From Luteipulveratus halotolerans (GTDB lineage: Bacteria > Actinomycetota > Actinomycetes > Actinomycetales > Dermatophilaceae): a stretch of DNA of 64,000 nt. This document shows, piece after piece, positions 34,780 to 43,273 of this stretch (its first letter is position 1; each line of letters begins with the position of its first letter). Below the pieces are notes generated by a model. It did not search any database. It saw nothing but the letters and a program-made list of their open reading frames with translations, and was not told where the DNA came from. The translations under genes and the position numbers were made by a program. The DNA lies in NCBI RefSeq assembly GCF_001247745.1, contig NZ_LAIR01000002.1, forward strand, positions 868,001 to 932,000, in the 5' to 3' direction.

Positions 34780-36543
34780 ATGACGAGTACGCCGGAGCCC
34801 GCCTCTCCCAGCACCGGTCGCGAGCGCTGGGCCCAGCGCTTCGCAGCGGCCCAGAGCAAGGGTCAGGTGCGCGATGCCGACTTCACGACCCTGTCCGGGA
34901 TGGAGGTCGAGCCGGCGTACGGCCCGACCGAGGGTGAGGTGCCCGAGCGCATCGGCTGGCCCGGTGAGTTCCCGTTCACCCGCGGCCTCTACCCGACGGG
35001 CTACCGGGGCCGCACCTGGACGATCCGCCAGTTCGCGGGCTTCGGCAACGCGGTGCAGACCAACGAGCGCTACAAGCTGATCCTGCAGCGCGGCGGTGGC
35101 GGCCTGTCGGTCGCGTTCGACATGCCGACCCTGATGGGCCGCGACTCCGACGACCCGCTCAGCCTGGGCGAGGTCGGCCACTGCGGGGTCGCCATCGACT
35201 CCGCGGCCGACATGGAGATGCTGTTCAAGGACATCCCGCTGCAGGACGTCACCACGTCGATGACGATCTCGGGCCCGGCCGTCCCGGCGTTCTGCATGTA
35301 CCTCGTGGCCGCCGAGCGTCAGGGCGCCGACATCAGCACGCTCAACGGCACGCTGCAGACCGACATCTTCAAGGAGTACATCGCTCAGAAGGAGTGGCTG
35401 TTCGCGCCCGAGCCGCACCTGCGTCTCATCGGCGACCTGATGGAGTACACCTCCGCGAAGATCCCCGCGTACAAGCCCCTGTCGGTCTCCGGCTACCACA
35501 TCCGTGAGGCGGGCTCGACGGCCGCGCAGGAGATGGCGTTCACGCTCGCCGACGGCTTCGGGTACGTCGAGCTGGGCCTCTCCCGGGGCCTGGACGTCGA
35601 CACGTTCGCACCCGGCCTGTCCTTCTTCTTCGACAGCCACCTCGACTTCTTCGAGGAGATCGCCAAGTTCCGCGCGGCCCGCCGCATCTGGGCGCGCTGG
35701 TTGCGCGACGTCTACGGCGCCAAGACCGACAAGGCTCAGTGGCTGCGCTTCCACACCCAGACGGCAGGCGTCTCGCTGACCGCGCAGCAGCCGATGAACA
35801 ACGTCGTCCGCACCGCCGTCGAGGCGCTCGCAGCCGTGCTCGGCGGCACCAACTCGTTGCACACCAACGCGCTCGACGAGACGCTCGCCCTGCCGACCGA
35901 CCAGTCGGCCGAGGTCGCGCTGCGCACCCAGCAGGTGCTGATGGAGGAGACCGGCGTCGTCAACGTCGCCGACCCGCTCGGCGGCAGCTGGTACGTCGAG
36001 GCCCTCACCGACCAGATCGAGGCCGAGGCCGAGAAGATCTTCGACAAGATCCTCACGATGGGCGGCAGCTCGGTCATGTCGGCCGACACCGAGGGGCTGG
36101 CCGCGCAGGTCGAGGCGGGCAAGGGTCGTACAGGGAAGGACGTCTGGCCGATCACGGCAGGCATCCTGCGCGGTATCGAGGACGGCTGGTTCATGTCCGA
36201 GATCGCCGAGGCGGCGTTCCAGTACCAGACGGCGCTGGAGAAGGGCGACAAGAAGGTCGTCGGCGTCAACGTCCACACCGAGTCGATGGCCCACGAGCTG
36301 GAGATCCTGCGCGTCAGCCACGAGGTCGAGCGCGACCAGGTCGCGGCGCTCGCCGACCGCAAGGCCGGTCGCGACCAGGCTGCCGTCGACGCCGCACTCG
36401 CGACGCTGTGCGACGTCGCCCGCGGCGAGGGCAACATGATCGAGCCGATGCTGCAGGCCGTGCGTGCCGAGGCGACGATGGGCGAGATCTGCAACGCGCT
36501 GCGCGACGTGTGGGGCGTCTACCGCGAGCCCGCGCGCTTCTGA
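34780..36543 (+). CDS. icmA: B12-dependent acyl-CoA mutase large subunit, isobutyryl-CoA-mutase type
   Basis: The 587-residue TIM-barrel catalytic subunit lacks the C-terminal B12-binding domain, so it needs a separate small subunit not present in the window. Key residues: Phe85 in TIRQFAGFG and Gln203 in IAQKEWLF. Methylmalonyl-CoA mutase has Tyr89 and Arg207 there, while isobutyryl-CoA mutase has Phe80 and Gln198. The equal offset of five on both supports the isobutyryl/n-butyryl-CoA assignment. Nearby epimerase and MeaB would by themselves suggest methylmalonyl-CoA. A perfect terminator hairpin follows. Confidence 0.82.
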   Translation: MTSTPEPASPSTGRERWAQRFAAAQSKGQVRDADFTTLSGMEVEPAYGPTEGEVPERIGWPGEFPFTRGLYPTGYRGRTWTIRQFAGFGNAVQTNERYKLILQRGGGGLSVAFDMPTLMGRDSDDPLSLGEVGHCGVAIDSAADMEMLFKDIPLQDVTTSMTISGPAVPAFCMYLVAAERQGADISTLNGTLQTDIFKEYIAQKEWLFAPEPHLRLIGDLMEYTSAKIPAYKPLSVSGYHIREAGSTAAQEMAFTLADGFGYVELGLSRGLDVDTFAPGLSFFFDSHLDFFEEIAKFRAARRIWARWLRDVYGAKTDKAQWLRFHTQTAGVSLTAQQPMNNVVRTAVEALAAVLGGTNSLHTNALDETLALPTDQSAEVALRTQQVLMEETGVVNVADPLGGSWYVEALTDQIEAEAEKIFDKILTMGGSSVMSADTEGLAAQVEAGKGRTGKDVWPITAGILRGIEDGWFMSEIAEAAFQYQTALEKGDKKVVGVNVHTESMAHELEILRVSHEVERDQVAALADRKAGRDQAAVDAALATLCDVARGEGNMIEPMLQAVRAEATMGEICNALRDVWGVYREPARF

Positions 36544-36551
36544 TCGCTCAG

Positions 36552-36581
36552 GCGCCGGGCGGGGTGCATCTCGCCCGGCGC
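36552..36581 (+). terminator. Hairpin terminator after the acyl-CoA mutase gene
   Basis: GCGCCGGGCG (36552-36561) pairs perfectly with CGCCCGGCGC (36572-36581) around a 10-base loop, 9 nt after the stop. No T-run follows. Confidence 0.7.
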
Positions 36582-36600
36582 GTCGGCGACAATGGGGCAC

Positions 36601-37605
36601 ATGACCCAGCAGCCTCTCAACGCGGCCTCGCTGCGCGGAGCCGTCGACCTGTCCAGCCTCGCCAACCGCCCCGCCGGTGCACCTCCGGCCGGTGGCTCCG
36701 GTGCTCCAGCCGGTGAGGCTCCGGCATCCGGCGCGACCGACGGACTCGTCGTCGAGATCGACACGCAGGGCTTCAGCGCGCTGGTCAGCGCCTCGACCCG
36801 CTACCCGGTCGTCATCACGCTGTGGGCGACGTCCCAGCCCGCGTCCCGCACCCCGGTCGACGAGCTCGCCCGCGCCGTACGCAAGCAGGAGGGGCGCGTC
36901 CAGCTCGGCATCGTCGACATCGACCAGTCGCCCGAGATCGCACAGGCGTTCCAGCAGCTCGGCCAGCAGGCGCAGCTGCCCGCAGGCACACCGATGACGA
37001 CCGTTGCGTTCCTGCAGGGTCAGCCGATGCCGTTGCCGCCCATCCCGTCCGAGGAGGCGGCCGGCCAGCTGATCGACGAGCTCGTCAAGGTGGCCGTCAG
37101 CAACGGGATCACCGGCCGCGTCCCCGGCGACCACACCGCCTCCGATCAGGACGCCGGCGACGACGTGGAGGGCGACGGCGAGGACGCCGAGCTGCCCCCG
37201 CTGCACCAGGCGGCGTACGACGCGATCGAGCAGGGCGACTACGACGCCGCGATCACCGCGTACGAGCAGGCGCTCGCCGACAACGCCGGTGACGAGGAGG
37301 CGCGCCTCGGGTTGGGCCAGGTGCGGCTCCTGCAGCGCACCGAGGGCGCTGACCTCCAGCAGGCGCGCGCCGCTGCGGCCGCCGACCCGCACGACCTCGA
37401 GGCCGCCAAGACCGTCGCCGACCTGGACGTGCTCGGCGGTCACGTCGAGGACGCGTTCACCCGCCTCATCGACCTGGTCAAGGTCACGGCCGGCGACGAG
37501 CGCAACGCCGCCCGTGAGCACCTCATCGGGCTGTTCGACATCGTCGGAAGCACCGATCCGCGGGTCAAGAAGGCACGGACGGCCCTGATGTCCGCGCTGT
37601 ACTGA
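36601..37605 (+). CDS. YbbN/CnoX-like thioredoxin-fold TPR protein without CxxC
   Basis: The 334-residue protein has an Ala/Pro-rich N-terminal tail (20-45), a thioredoxin fold in which the active site reads LWATSQPAS instead of WCxxC, and TPR helices (ALPPLHQAAYDAIEQGDYDAAITAYEQAL; TADVLGG-like repeats to the end). It is therefore a holdase or adaptor, not a disulfide enzyme; YbbN works with chaperones. The M. tuberculosis counterpart is Rv1324. The esterase gene starts 2 nt after its stop. Confidence 0.85.
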   Translation: MTQQPLNAASLRGAVDLSSLANRPAGAPPAGGSGAPAGEAPASGATDGLVVEIDTQGFSALVSASTRYPVVITLWATSQPASRTPVDELARAVRKQEGRVQLGIVDIDQSPEIAQAFQQLGQQAQLPAGTPMTTVAFLQGQPMPLPPIPSEEAAGQLIDELVKVAVSNGITGRVPGDHTASDQDAGDDVEGDGEDAELPPLHQAAYDAIEQGDYDAAITAYEQALADNAGDEEARLGLGQVRLLQRTEGADLQQARAAAAADPHDLEAAKTVADLDVLGGHVEDAFTRLIDLVKVTAGDERNAAREHLIGLFDIVGSTDPRVKKARTALMSALY

Positions 37606-37607
37606 CG

Positions 37608-38420
37608 GTGCACCTGAGGCTGCCCGACCCCGAGCGGCGCTACGCCTCGGTCGAGCTCGACAGCCCCGGGATCGGCGGTCCGAGCGAGTGGCGCGGCGGC
37701 GTCTGGCGTCGCCGGGTCACCCGGCCGCGGGTGCAGCGCATCGAGTATCACTTCCGGGCGATCGGCACCGACGGTCGACTGCGCTACAAGCTGGACCCGG
37801 ACGCCGTCCGCACCGTGCAGACGGCGTTCGGCCCGCGATCGGTGTGGGAGTCCTCGCGCTACCAGCAGCCGGCGTGGCTCGACCAGCCCGGCGTCACGGG
37901 CTCGATGACGCCGATGGAGCTGCCGAGCGAGCTCGCCGACCCGTTGCCCGTGACGGTCTGGGTGCCGCGGGGGCTGCGGTCGCGGCAGCCTGCACCGCTG
38001 CTGTGGTGCCATGACGGTCCCGAGTACGCCGAGCGCGCCGACCTCGTGCAGTGGGCCGCGTCGCACGTCGCCGAGGGTGCGCTGCCGCCCTTCCGGCTCG
38101 TCCTCGCTCAACCGGTTCGCCGCATGCGCTGGTACGCCGCCTCGCCCGGCTACCTGCGGTCGGTCGACCTCGCCCTCGATGCGCTGAGCGAGAAGTACGC
38201 CGTCCGCGGTCCGCTCGCCGTCATGGGCGCGAGCCTCGGCGGGCTCACGTCCCTGCTGGTCGGCCTGCGCCGCGACGATGTCGGCGCGGTGCTGTCCCAG
38301 TCGGGCTCGTTCTTCGACGCTGAACCTGTTGCGCGAGACGTGGTCTACGCCAGGATGAGCCTGTGGCCGGTCAGCGGGTCGACCTTCCTGTCCCAGGGCG
38401 AGACGCGTCGCTGGGTGTGA
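37608..38420 (+). CDS. Enterochelin-esterase-like alpha/beta hydrolase
   Basis: The 270-residue protein has VTVWVPRGLRSRQPAPLLWCHDGPEY, the nucleophile elbow MGASLGGLTSLL near residue 207, and SQSGSFF downstream, matching the Fes/esterase D family of serine hydrolases. The C-terminus (after residue 250) overlaps the next gene, and no catalytic His motif is clear there, so the protein may be slightly shortened. GTG start 2 nt after the YbbN-like stop. Confidence 0.78.
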   Translation: MHLRLPDPERRYASVELDSPGIGGPSEWRGGVWRRRVTRPRVQRIEYHFRAIGTDGRLRYKLDPDAVRTVQTAFGPRSVWESSRYQQPAWLDQPGVTGSMTPMELPSELADPLPVTVWVPRGLRSRQPAPLLWCHDGPEYAERADLVQWAASHVAEGALPPFRLVLAQPVRRMRWYAASPGYLRSVDLALDALSEKYAVRGPLAVMGASLGGLTSLLVGLRRDDVGAVLSQSGSFFDAEPVARDVVYARMSLWPVSGSTFLSQGETRRWV

Positions 38421-39109
38421 TCCGCCACGGTCACTACGGCCGGCCCGTGCTGGTGTTCCCGAGTGAGGGCGGCCGGGCCGAGGACTTCGTCCGCCACGGC
38501 ATGCTCGGTGCGGTGGCCAACCTGGTCGAGCAGGGCCGCGTGACGTTGTTCTGCGTGGACTCCGCCGACCGCACCACCTGGTCGGACCGCTCGGTCCCCA
38601 GCGAAGAACGCGCCCGTCGCCATCACGACTACACCCGTTGGCTCGAGAAGTCGGCGATGCCGTGGATCGCCGGCGAGCTCGGCGGCCAGCACGAGCTGAT
38701 CACGCTCGGGACGTCGATGGGCGCCTACCATGCGGTGGACTTCGCGCTCACGCACGCCGACATCGCGCCGCTCGCGATCGGGCTGTCCGGCAGCTACGAC
38801 GTCACCGCCTGGCACGGCTGGGGCGACCGGGGCGATGCGACTTACTTCGCCAACCCGACCGACTACGTCACCGGCATGCACGGGGCTCACCTCGACTGGA
38901 TCCGGTCGCGGGTCAGCGTGCTCCTCGTCGCCGGCCAAGGGCCTCTCGAAGCGGCACCGGCCCAGGCGCTGCCGTCGTCGAAGAAGTTCGCAGACCTGTT
39001 GGCGGACAAGGGAATTCCGCATCAGCTCGACGTGTGGGGGCCTGATGTCGAGCACGACTGGCCGTGGTGGCACCGCCAGACCGCGCACCACCTGCCGAGA
39101 TTCTGCTGA
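38363..39109 (+). CDS. Esterase (alpha/beta hydrolase), overlapping the previous gene
   Basis: The 248-residue protein has VLVFPSEGGRAEDF, the elbow LGTSMGAYHAVDFAL near residue 119 and a terminal VEHDWPWWHRQ with the catalytic His. It belongs to the same broad esterase group as its neighbour. GTG 38363 after AGGATGAGCC gives a 58-base overlap with the upstream gene in another frame, an unusually long overlap. Confidence 0.82.
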   Translation: MAGQRVDLPVPGRDASLGVIRHGHYGRPVLVFPSEGGRAEDFVRHGMLGAVANLVEQGRVTLFCVDSADRTTWSDRSVPSEERARRHHDYTRWLEKSAMPWIAGELGGQHELITLGTSMGAYHAVDFALTHADIAPLAIGLSGSYDVTAWHGWGDRGDATYFANPTDYVTGMHGAHLDWIRSRVSVLLVAGQGPLEAAPAQALPSSKKFADLLADKGIPHQLDVWGPDVEHDWPWWHRQTAHHLPRFC

Positions 39110-39243
39110 GCCTCGCGGCCGTCGTACGACGACCGCAGCCGACGTTCGAGGAGCTTGTACGCCGCATCGGTCCGCCCCCCAAAAAACCTGCAGGCTGAGG
39201 GCGAACGTTCGTCGGCCCGGCCGCGGTGGGTGAAGCGCGATCG

Positions 39244-39249
39244 TACGAT
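39244..39249 (+). promoter_or_regulatory. -10 element (TACGAT) of the small membrane gene
   Basis: TACGAT lies 6 nt before ATG 39256. The rest of the 146-base gap (39110-39255) has the palindromes GTCGTACGAC and CGAACGTTCG and a C6A6 run, without clear function. Confidence 0.5.
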
Positions 39250-39255
39250 CCGCGC

Positions 39256-39726
39256 ATGAGCAGCAGGCGGCGTGACGCCGTGCAGGTGGTCGTCGGGGTG
39301 CTGAGCCTGCCGTTGATGGCGATCTCGTTCGGCATGTTCAACGTGATCAGGGAGCGCGAGATCGACGGTCCGTGGGACGCGGTTGCGTCGATCCTCGGGC
39401 TGGTGGGGCTGGTGACGATGGGAGCGGTCAACGTTCAGCGCAGCCGGGCCCAGCGTCGACTCAGCCCGGGTGAAGAGCATGAGATGAGGCTTCGCCAGCG
39501 CCGAGGCGCGCGCGGCTGGGTCGCGGCCTCGGCGGTGGGTGGATCGACTGTGGCAGCCCTCGTGCTGCCGCCGATGCTGAGCGACCTCCCCGTTCGGGTG
39601 GCTCTGGCGCTGCCTGTGCTTCTCGCCATCCCGCTCGTGGCGTTCGTCGCAGTCGAGACGCACAAGGACTTGGCGCTCGAGGCCGAGATCCGGTTCAGGA
39701 CCGATGAGGGCGTAGGGGCGCCGTAG
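39256..39726 (+). CDS. Small membrane protein of unknown function
   Basis: The 156-residue protein has four hydrophobic segments (near 10-28, 38-56, 88-108 and 112-128) and a charged loop NVQRSRAQRRLSPGEEHEMRLRQRRGARG in the middle (about 57-85). I recognise no family. The start is supported by the leaderless-type promoter. Confidence 0.7.
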   Translation: MSSRRRDAVQVVVGVLSLPLMAISFGMFNVIREREIDGPWDAVASILGLVGLVTMGAVNVQRSRAQRRLSPGEEHEMRLRQRRGARGWVAASAVGGSTVAALVLPPMLSDLPVRVALALPVLLAIPLVAFVAVETHKDLALEAEIRFRTDEGVGAP

Positions 39727-39765
39727 GTGAGGGATACATCGGCGCAATCGCGCGCAGGCGATGTC

Positions 39766-39771
39766 TAGAGT
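39766..39771 (+). promoter_or_regulatory. -10 element (TAGAGT) of the MFS gene
   Basis: TAGAGT lies 6 nt before GTG 39778. Confidence 0.5.
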
Positions 39772-39777
39772 GAGGCG

Positions 39778-41010
39778 GTGACGACGACGCTGCGCGCGGA
39801 CCGCGACTTCCGGCGCTACTGGGCTGCTCGTACCGTGTCGGTCACCGGTTCGCTGGTCACGATGATCGCGCTGCCGGTGCTCGTCTACCACCTCACCGGG
39901 TCGGCCTCGCTGACCGCGCTGACGACGGCGTTGGAAGCCCTTCCGTACGTCCTCGTCGGACTCTTCGCAGGCGCGATCGCCGACCGGCACGACCGCAAGC
40001 GGGTGATGGTGACGGCCGACATCGCCAACGCCGCAGTCATCGCCTCGGTGCCCCTCGCGTGGTGGCTCGACCTGCTCACGGTGGGGCATGCGCTCGCGGC
40101 CGCGTTCGTCGTACAGACCTTGTTCACGTTCTTCGACGGAGCGAACTTCGGAGCACTGCCCGTGCTCGTCGGCACCGACCGGATCGGCGCCGCCAACTCG
40201 GCGATCTTCGGAGTCGGGGGAGTGCTCGACCTCCTCGTACCGGCGGTGGTCGGTGCGCTGCTCGTGTTCTGGTCGCCCGCGGCCGTCCTGGCGCTCGACG
40301 CGCTGAGCTTTCTGGTGTCGGCGCTTCTGGTGCGTTCGATCTCACGACCGCTGTCCCTGCCTCGTGAGCGTGCGCGTCGTACGAGCGCGCAGGCCCTGCT
40401 GGCCGATGTGCGCGAAGGCGTGCAATTCCTGGTGGGGCACAAGGGAGTTCGTACGACGACCGTGATCGGTACGCTCCAGTCGATCGCCGGCGCGGCGTTC
40501 ATGTCGTTGGCGGTGGTGTTCTCCGACCGGGTGCTGCACGTCGGCACCTCGGGGTGGCGGTTCGGGATGCTCTACAGCGCCTGGGGGATCGGCGGCATCG
40601 GCGCTGCTGCACTGGTGCCGCGGCTGCTGCGCGTGGCCTCGCCCGGCCGGGTCATCACGTTCGCGATCCCGGTGTCGGGCCTGGCCGGCGTGACTGTCGC
40701 GCTGGCGCCGTCGTGGGCGATCGCGGTGACCGCCATGGTGATCTGGGGTGTCGCGTACCAGGTCGTCCTGATCTCCTCGCTGACCTACCGTCAGCAGGTC
40801 ACACCCGAGGCGATGCTCGGCCGGGTCAACACCGCGGGACGGATGCTGTCGTGGGGCGTCGGCTGGACCGCCGGGTCGCTCGGGGCGAGTGCGCTCGCGC
40901 GAGTGGTCGACGTCCGGGCCGCGATGGCTGCGCTGACGTGCGCGGGCGTCGTGGCCGCCCTGGTCGCCTGGACATCGCCGCTTCGCCAGGGTGATGGGGC
41001 TCCCGCCTGA
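39778..41010 (+). CDS. Major facilitator superfamily transporter
   Basis: The 410-residue protein has twelve predicted helices. The loop GAIADRHDRKRVMVTADIANA between helices 2 and 3 is the MFS signature. It resembles the enterobactin-exporter/macrolide-efflux group (DHA3-like) through FRRYWAARTVSVTGSLVTMIALPVLVYHLTGS (about 8-40). The substrate is unknown. Confidence 0.88.
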   Translation: MTTTLRADRDFRRYWAARTVSVTGSLVTMIALPVLVYHLTGSASLTALTTALEALPYVLVGLFAGAIADRHDRKRVMVTADIANAAVIASVPLAWWLDLLTVGHALAAAFVVQTLFTFFDGANFGALPVLVGTDRIGAANSAIFGVGGVLDLLVPAVVGALLVFWSPAAVLALDALSFLVSALLVRSISRPLSLPRERARRTSAQALLADVREGVQFLVGHKGVRTTTVIGTLQSIAGAAFMSLAVVFSDRVLHVGTSGWRFGMLYSAWGIGGIGAAALVPRLLRVASPGRVITFAIPVSGLAGVTVALAPSWAIAVTAMVIWGVAYQVVLISSLTYRQQVTPEAMLGRVNTAGRMLSWGVGWTAGSLGASALARVVDVRAAMAALTCAGVVAALVAWTSPLRQGDGAPA

Positions 41011-41017
41011 CGGCCTT

Positions 41018-41054
41018 GTCGTACGACGTGAGGGTTCGTGCGCTGGTGCGCACG
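41018..41054 (+). repeat. Upstream copy of a repeat flanking the DUF222/HNH gene
   Basis: From 41024 to 41054 this sequence matches 28 of 31 bases of the repeat downstream of the HNH gene (compare 42690-42753), in the same orientation. It begins with the palindrome GTCGTACGAC. Confidence 0.6.
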
Positions 41055-41103
41055 AGTCGCCGTTGGGTGTGGCGCCGTATGGCGACATCGGGGCTGTCGT
41101 TGG

Positions 41104-41119
41104 TCGAATGTATGTTCGA
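41104..41119. promoter_or_regulatory. LexA-type SOS box upstream of the DUF222/HNH gene
   Basis: TCGAAT-GTAT-GTTCGA differs by one base from the actinobacterial LexA consensus TCGAAC-N4-GTTCGA. It ends 3 bases before ATG 41123. Mycobacterial 13E12 repeat genes of this family are known to carry SOS boxes. Confidence 0.65.
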
Positions 41120-41122
41120 CTC

Positions 41123-42490
41123 ATGGCCATCGAGACCACTGCTGCCGCTGCTTCGCGGGGCGCCTCGCATGCGGGTGCGTCAGCGGTGGTCCGTTCTGCG
41201 GGCACGACCCTGCGGGGCATCTCCGCGGTGCTGTCGCGGGTGGACCACGCGGGCATGTGGGCCCTGTCCGGTGAGCAGGTCGAAGAGCTGCTGGTGTCCG
41301 TCGCTGCGGTGCGGGCGGTGCTCGACAGGGTCGAGGTCGCTGCGGTCCGAGAGGGCGTGTCGCGCGGATTGCAGACCGAGCACGGTTATGGCGCGGTCGA
41401 CTGGGTGCGGCGTTGTCAGCAACGAGCCGGCGGAGCGGCGGTCGCCGATCCCGCACACATCGCACGGGTGCTGCGGGTCGCGGCGACGGCCGACCGGCGC
41501 GGCGCGTCAGCGGTGTGGGAAGGGTTCGCCTCAGGGGGCGTGGGGCTGGGCAAGGCCGACCAGGTCGCTCGCTTCGAGCGTGAGGTGTCGCCGGTCGCGC
41601 GGGCCGAAGACGTGGAGGCCGCCGTCATGGACCTGGTCGGTGCCGCCGGCGATGACGAGGACGGCACGGGGCTGACGCCGCGTGAGCTGGCGACGGCGAT
41701 CCGGTATGCCGGGCAGCTGATCAAGCCGGAGCGTGACCTGGACGCCGAGCACGACGCACGGGCGCGGGGAAGGTCGCTGAGCAAGCGGCCCGGACCAGCA
41801 GGAATGTCCGAGTACCGCGTGCTCCTCGACCCCGACGGTGCGGCGGTCATCGATGCCGCGGTCGCCGGGTTGTCGGCCCCGGTCGCCGGTCCTGACGGCG
41901 AGCCCGATCCGCGCGGCGGGGCCTTGCGGCGAGCGGACGCGTTGGTCGAGATCGTGCGTCGCGGCGTGTCCTCCCCGGGGGCCGCGCCCAAGACGACCAA
42001 GGCGCAGGTGATCATCACGATGACGTTGACCGACCTGCTCGAGCAGCTCCGCGCGAGGGGTCACGATCGCCGCCCGGGTCGCAGCGCTTCGGGCGCTGGG
42101 GTGACGGCGACGGGCGAGGTGCTGTCGGCCACCGAGGTACGCCGCCACGCCTGCGACGCCGGGATCATCCCGATGGTGCTGGGTTCGGCCGGAGAGGTCC
42201 TGGACGTCGGCAGCGAGGTCCGTCTCTTCACCCCCGCCCAACGCCGAGCGCTGTGGCACCGCGACGGCGGGTGCACCTATCCGGGCTGCACGATCCCGGC
42301 CCAGTGGTGCGACGCCCACCACGTCGTGTGGTGGTCCCGCGGCGGCCGCACCGACCTGGACAGCGTTGCGTTGTTGTGCGGGAGGCACCACACCACGGTG
42401 CACCGGCTCGACCTGGCCGCGGTGGTCACGCCAACCGGAGTGACGTGGGACCTCCGCGCGGGTTCGGGCTCCAGCTCTGGCCAACCTTGA
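41123..42490 (+). CDS. DUF222 / HNH endonuclease protein (13E12-repeat type)
   Basis: The 455-residue protein has an N-terminal DUF222 helical domain (MWALSGEQVEELLVSVAAVRAVLDRVEVAAV, about 45-75) and a C-terminal HNH nuclease, CTYPGCTIPAQWCDAHHV ... DLDSVALLCGRHHTTVH, with zinc cysteines. The family is amplified in actinobacterial genomes and behaves like a mobile repeat (REP13E12 in M. tuberculosis). ATG 41123 has no ribosome site and is very close to the SOS box, so the true start could be later, for example ATG 41255. Direct repeats lie on both sides. Confidence 0.85.
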   Translation: MAIETTAAAASRGASHAGASAVVRSAGTTLRGISAVLSRVDHAGMWALSGEQVEELLVSVAAVRAVLDRVEVAAVREGVSRGLQTEHGYGAVDWVRRCQQRAGGAAVADPAHIARVLRVAATADRRGASAVWEGFASGGVGLGKADQVARFEREVSPVARAEDVEAAVMDLVGAAGDDEDGTGLTPRELATAIRYAGQLIKPERDLDAEHDARARGRSLSKRPGPAGMSEYRVLLDPDGAAVIDAAVAGLSAPVAGPDGEPDPRGGALRRADALVEIVRRGVSSPGAAPKTTKAQVIITMTLTDLLEQLRARGHDRRPGRSASGAGVTATGEVLSATEVRRHACDAGIIPMVLGSAGEVLDVGSEVRLFTPAQRRALWHRDGGCTYPGCTIPAQWCDAHHVVWWSRGGRTDLDSVALLCGRHHTTVHRLDLAAVVTPTGVTWDLRAGSGSSSGQP

Positions 42491-42624
42491 TGCACCCGCC
42501 CGGTCAGCCCACCAGGTCCCGTGGGTGCACAGGCATGCACGAAACAGGTTGGTGGGCAAAGGTTTTCGCCTGTCCGCCGGCTCACCCGTCCGCCGGCTCG
42601 TTCGGAGCGACGCAGGTCGGCGCC

Positions 42625-42688
42625 GGGCTCGTCGACTCGACGTGGGGTTGCGTGCGCTGGTGCTCACGCTTCCTCAAAAGGTGCGGGC
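42625..42688 (+). repeat. Tandem repeat copy A downstream of the HNH gene
   Basis: This 64-bp unit is repeated after one base (42690) with about 8 mismatches. The 248-base gap 42491-42738 is made largely of this pair plus a doubled GTCCGCCGGCTC near 42575-42599. Confidence 0.75.
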
Positions 42689-42689
42689 G

Positions 42690-42753
42690 GGGCTGGTCGA
42701 CTCGACGTGAGGGTGCGTGCGCTGGTCCTCACGCTTCCTCACGTAGTGCGGGC
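42690..42753 (+). repeat. Tandem repeat copy B, running into the kinase gene 3' end
   Basis: This copy is 65 bp downstream of copy A and covers the stop codon and last codons of the reverse-strand kinase at 42739. Its part CGACGTGAGGGT plus the next 19 bases is the region shared with the copy upstream of the HNH gene. Confidence 0.75.
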
Positions 42754-43269
42754 CGCGCCCGCGTCGAGAGCGTCTGCGATGCGTGCGAGCGTCTGGGCAA
42801 AGCTGGAATCGGCCCCGACGACCAGCTCGTCGTCGACCCCGAGCACGTCGTGCGGGCGATACCACTCGCGCATCTGCTCGGCGCTGAAGGCGAAGCGCTC
42901 GGGTCGGGTGCCGTGGCGCAGCACCGTCTCCTCGAACCGGACGTCCAGGTAGTACACGTGATTCAGGCCGACGTGGTCGTCGAGCAGTGCGGTGATGACA
43001 GGGCGGTAGCGGGCGGCGTCGAGGATGCCCTCGAGCACGACGTCCTTGCCGCGGTCGAGGCAGAACCGCACCACGCGGTCGAGGAGCACGCCGGTCTCGG
43101 GCGTGGCCTCGCTGCCGTCCTCATGGAGCATGATGCGTCGCACGTGGTCCTGCTGCACGACGGACATCGGCCGCTCGCGCAGCGCCGTCGCGAGAGTCGA
43201 CTTTCCGGAGCCGGAGTTTCCCCGCAGGACGACGAGCTGCGTACGAGCAGTGCCGGTCGGCGTACGCAC
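42739..43269 (-). CDS. Small P-loop kinase-like protein
   Basis: The 176-residue protein has Walker A LRGNSGSGKSTLA near residue 16, QDHVRRIML, and KDVVLEGILDAARY, with a lid-like RFEETVLRHGTRP, as in small-molecule or nucleotide kinases of the AAA_33 type. The substrate is unknown. GTG start, 4 nt after the upstream kinase stop. It is the last gene of the GlgE operon on the reverse strand. Confidence 0.75.
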   Translation of the reverse strand: MRTPTGTARTQLVVLRGNSGSGKSTLATALRERPMSVVQQDHVRRIMLHEDGSEATPETGVLLDRVVRFCLDRGKDVVLEGILDAARYRPVITALLDDHVGLNHVYYLDVRFEETVLRHGTRPERFAFSAEQMREWYRPHDVLGVDDELVVGADSSFAQTLARIADALDAGAARTT

Positions 43270-43273
43270 GCGG

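Noticed and set aside
39175..39186. C6A6 run as a rho-independent terminator on the reverse strand
   Set aside because: On the reverse strand T6G6 follows only a 3-bp stem, and no reverse-strand gene ends there.
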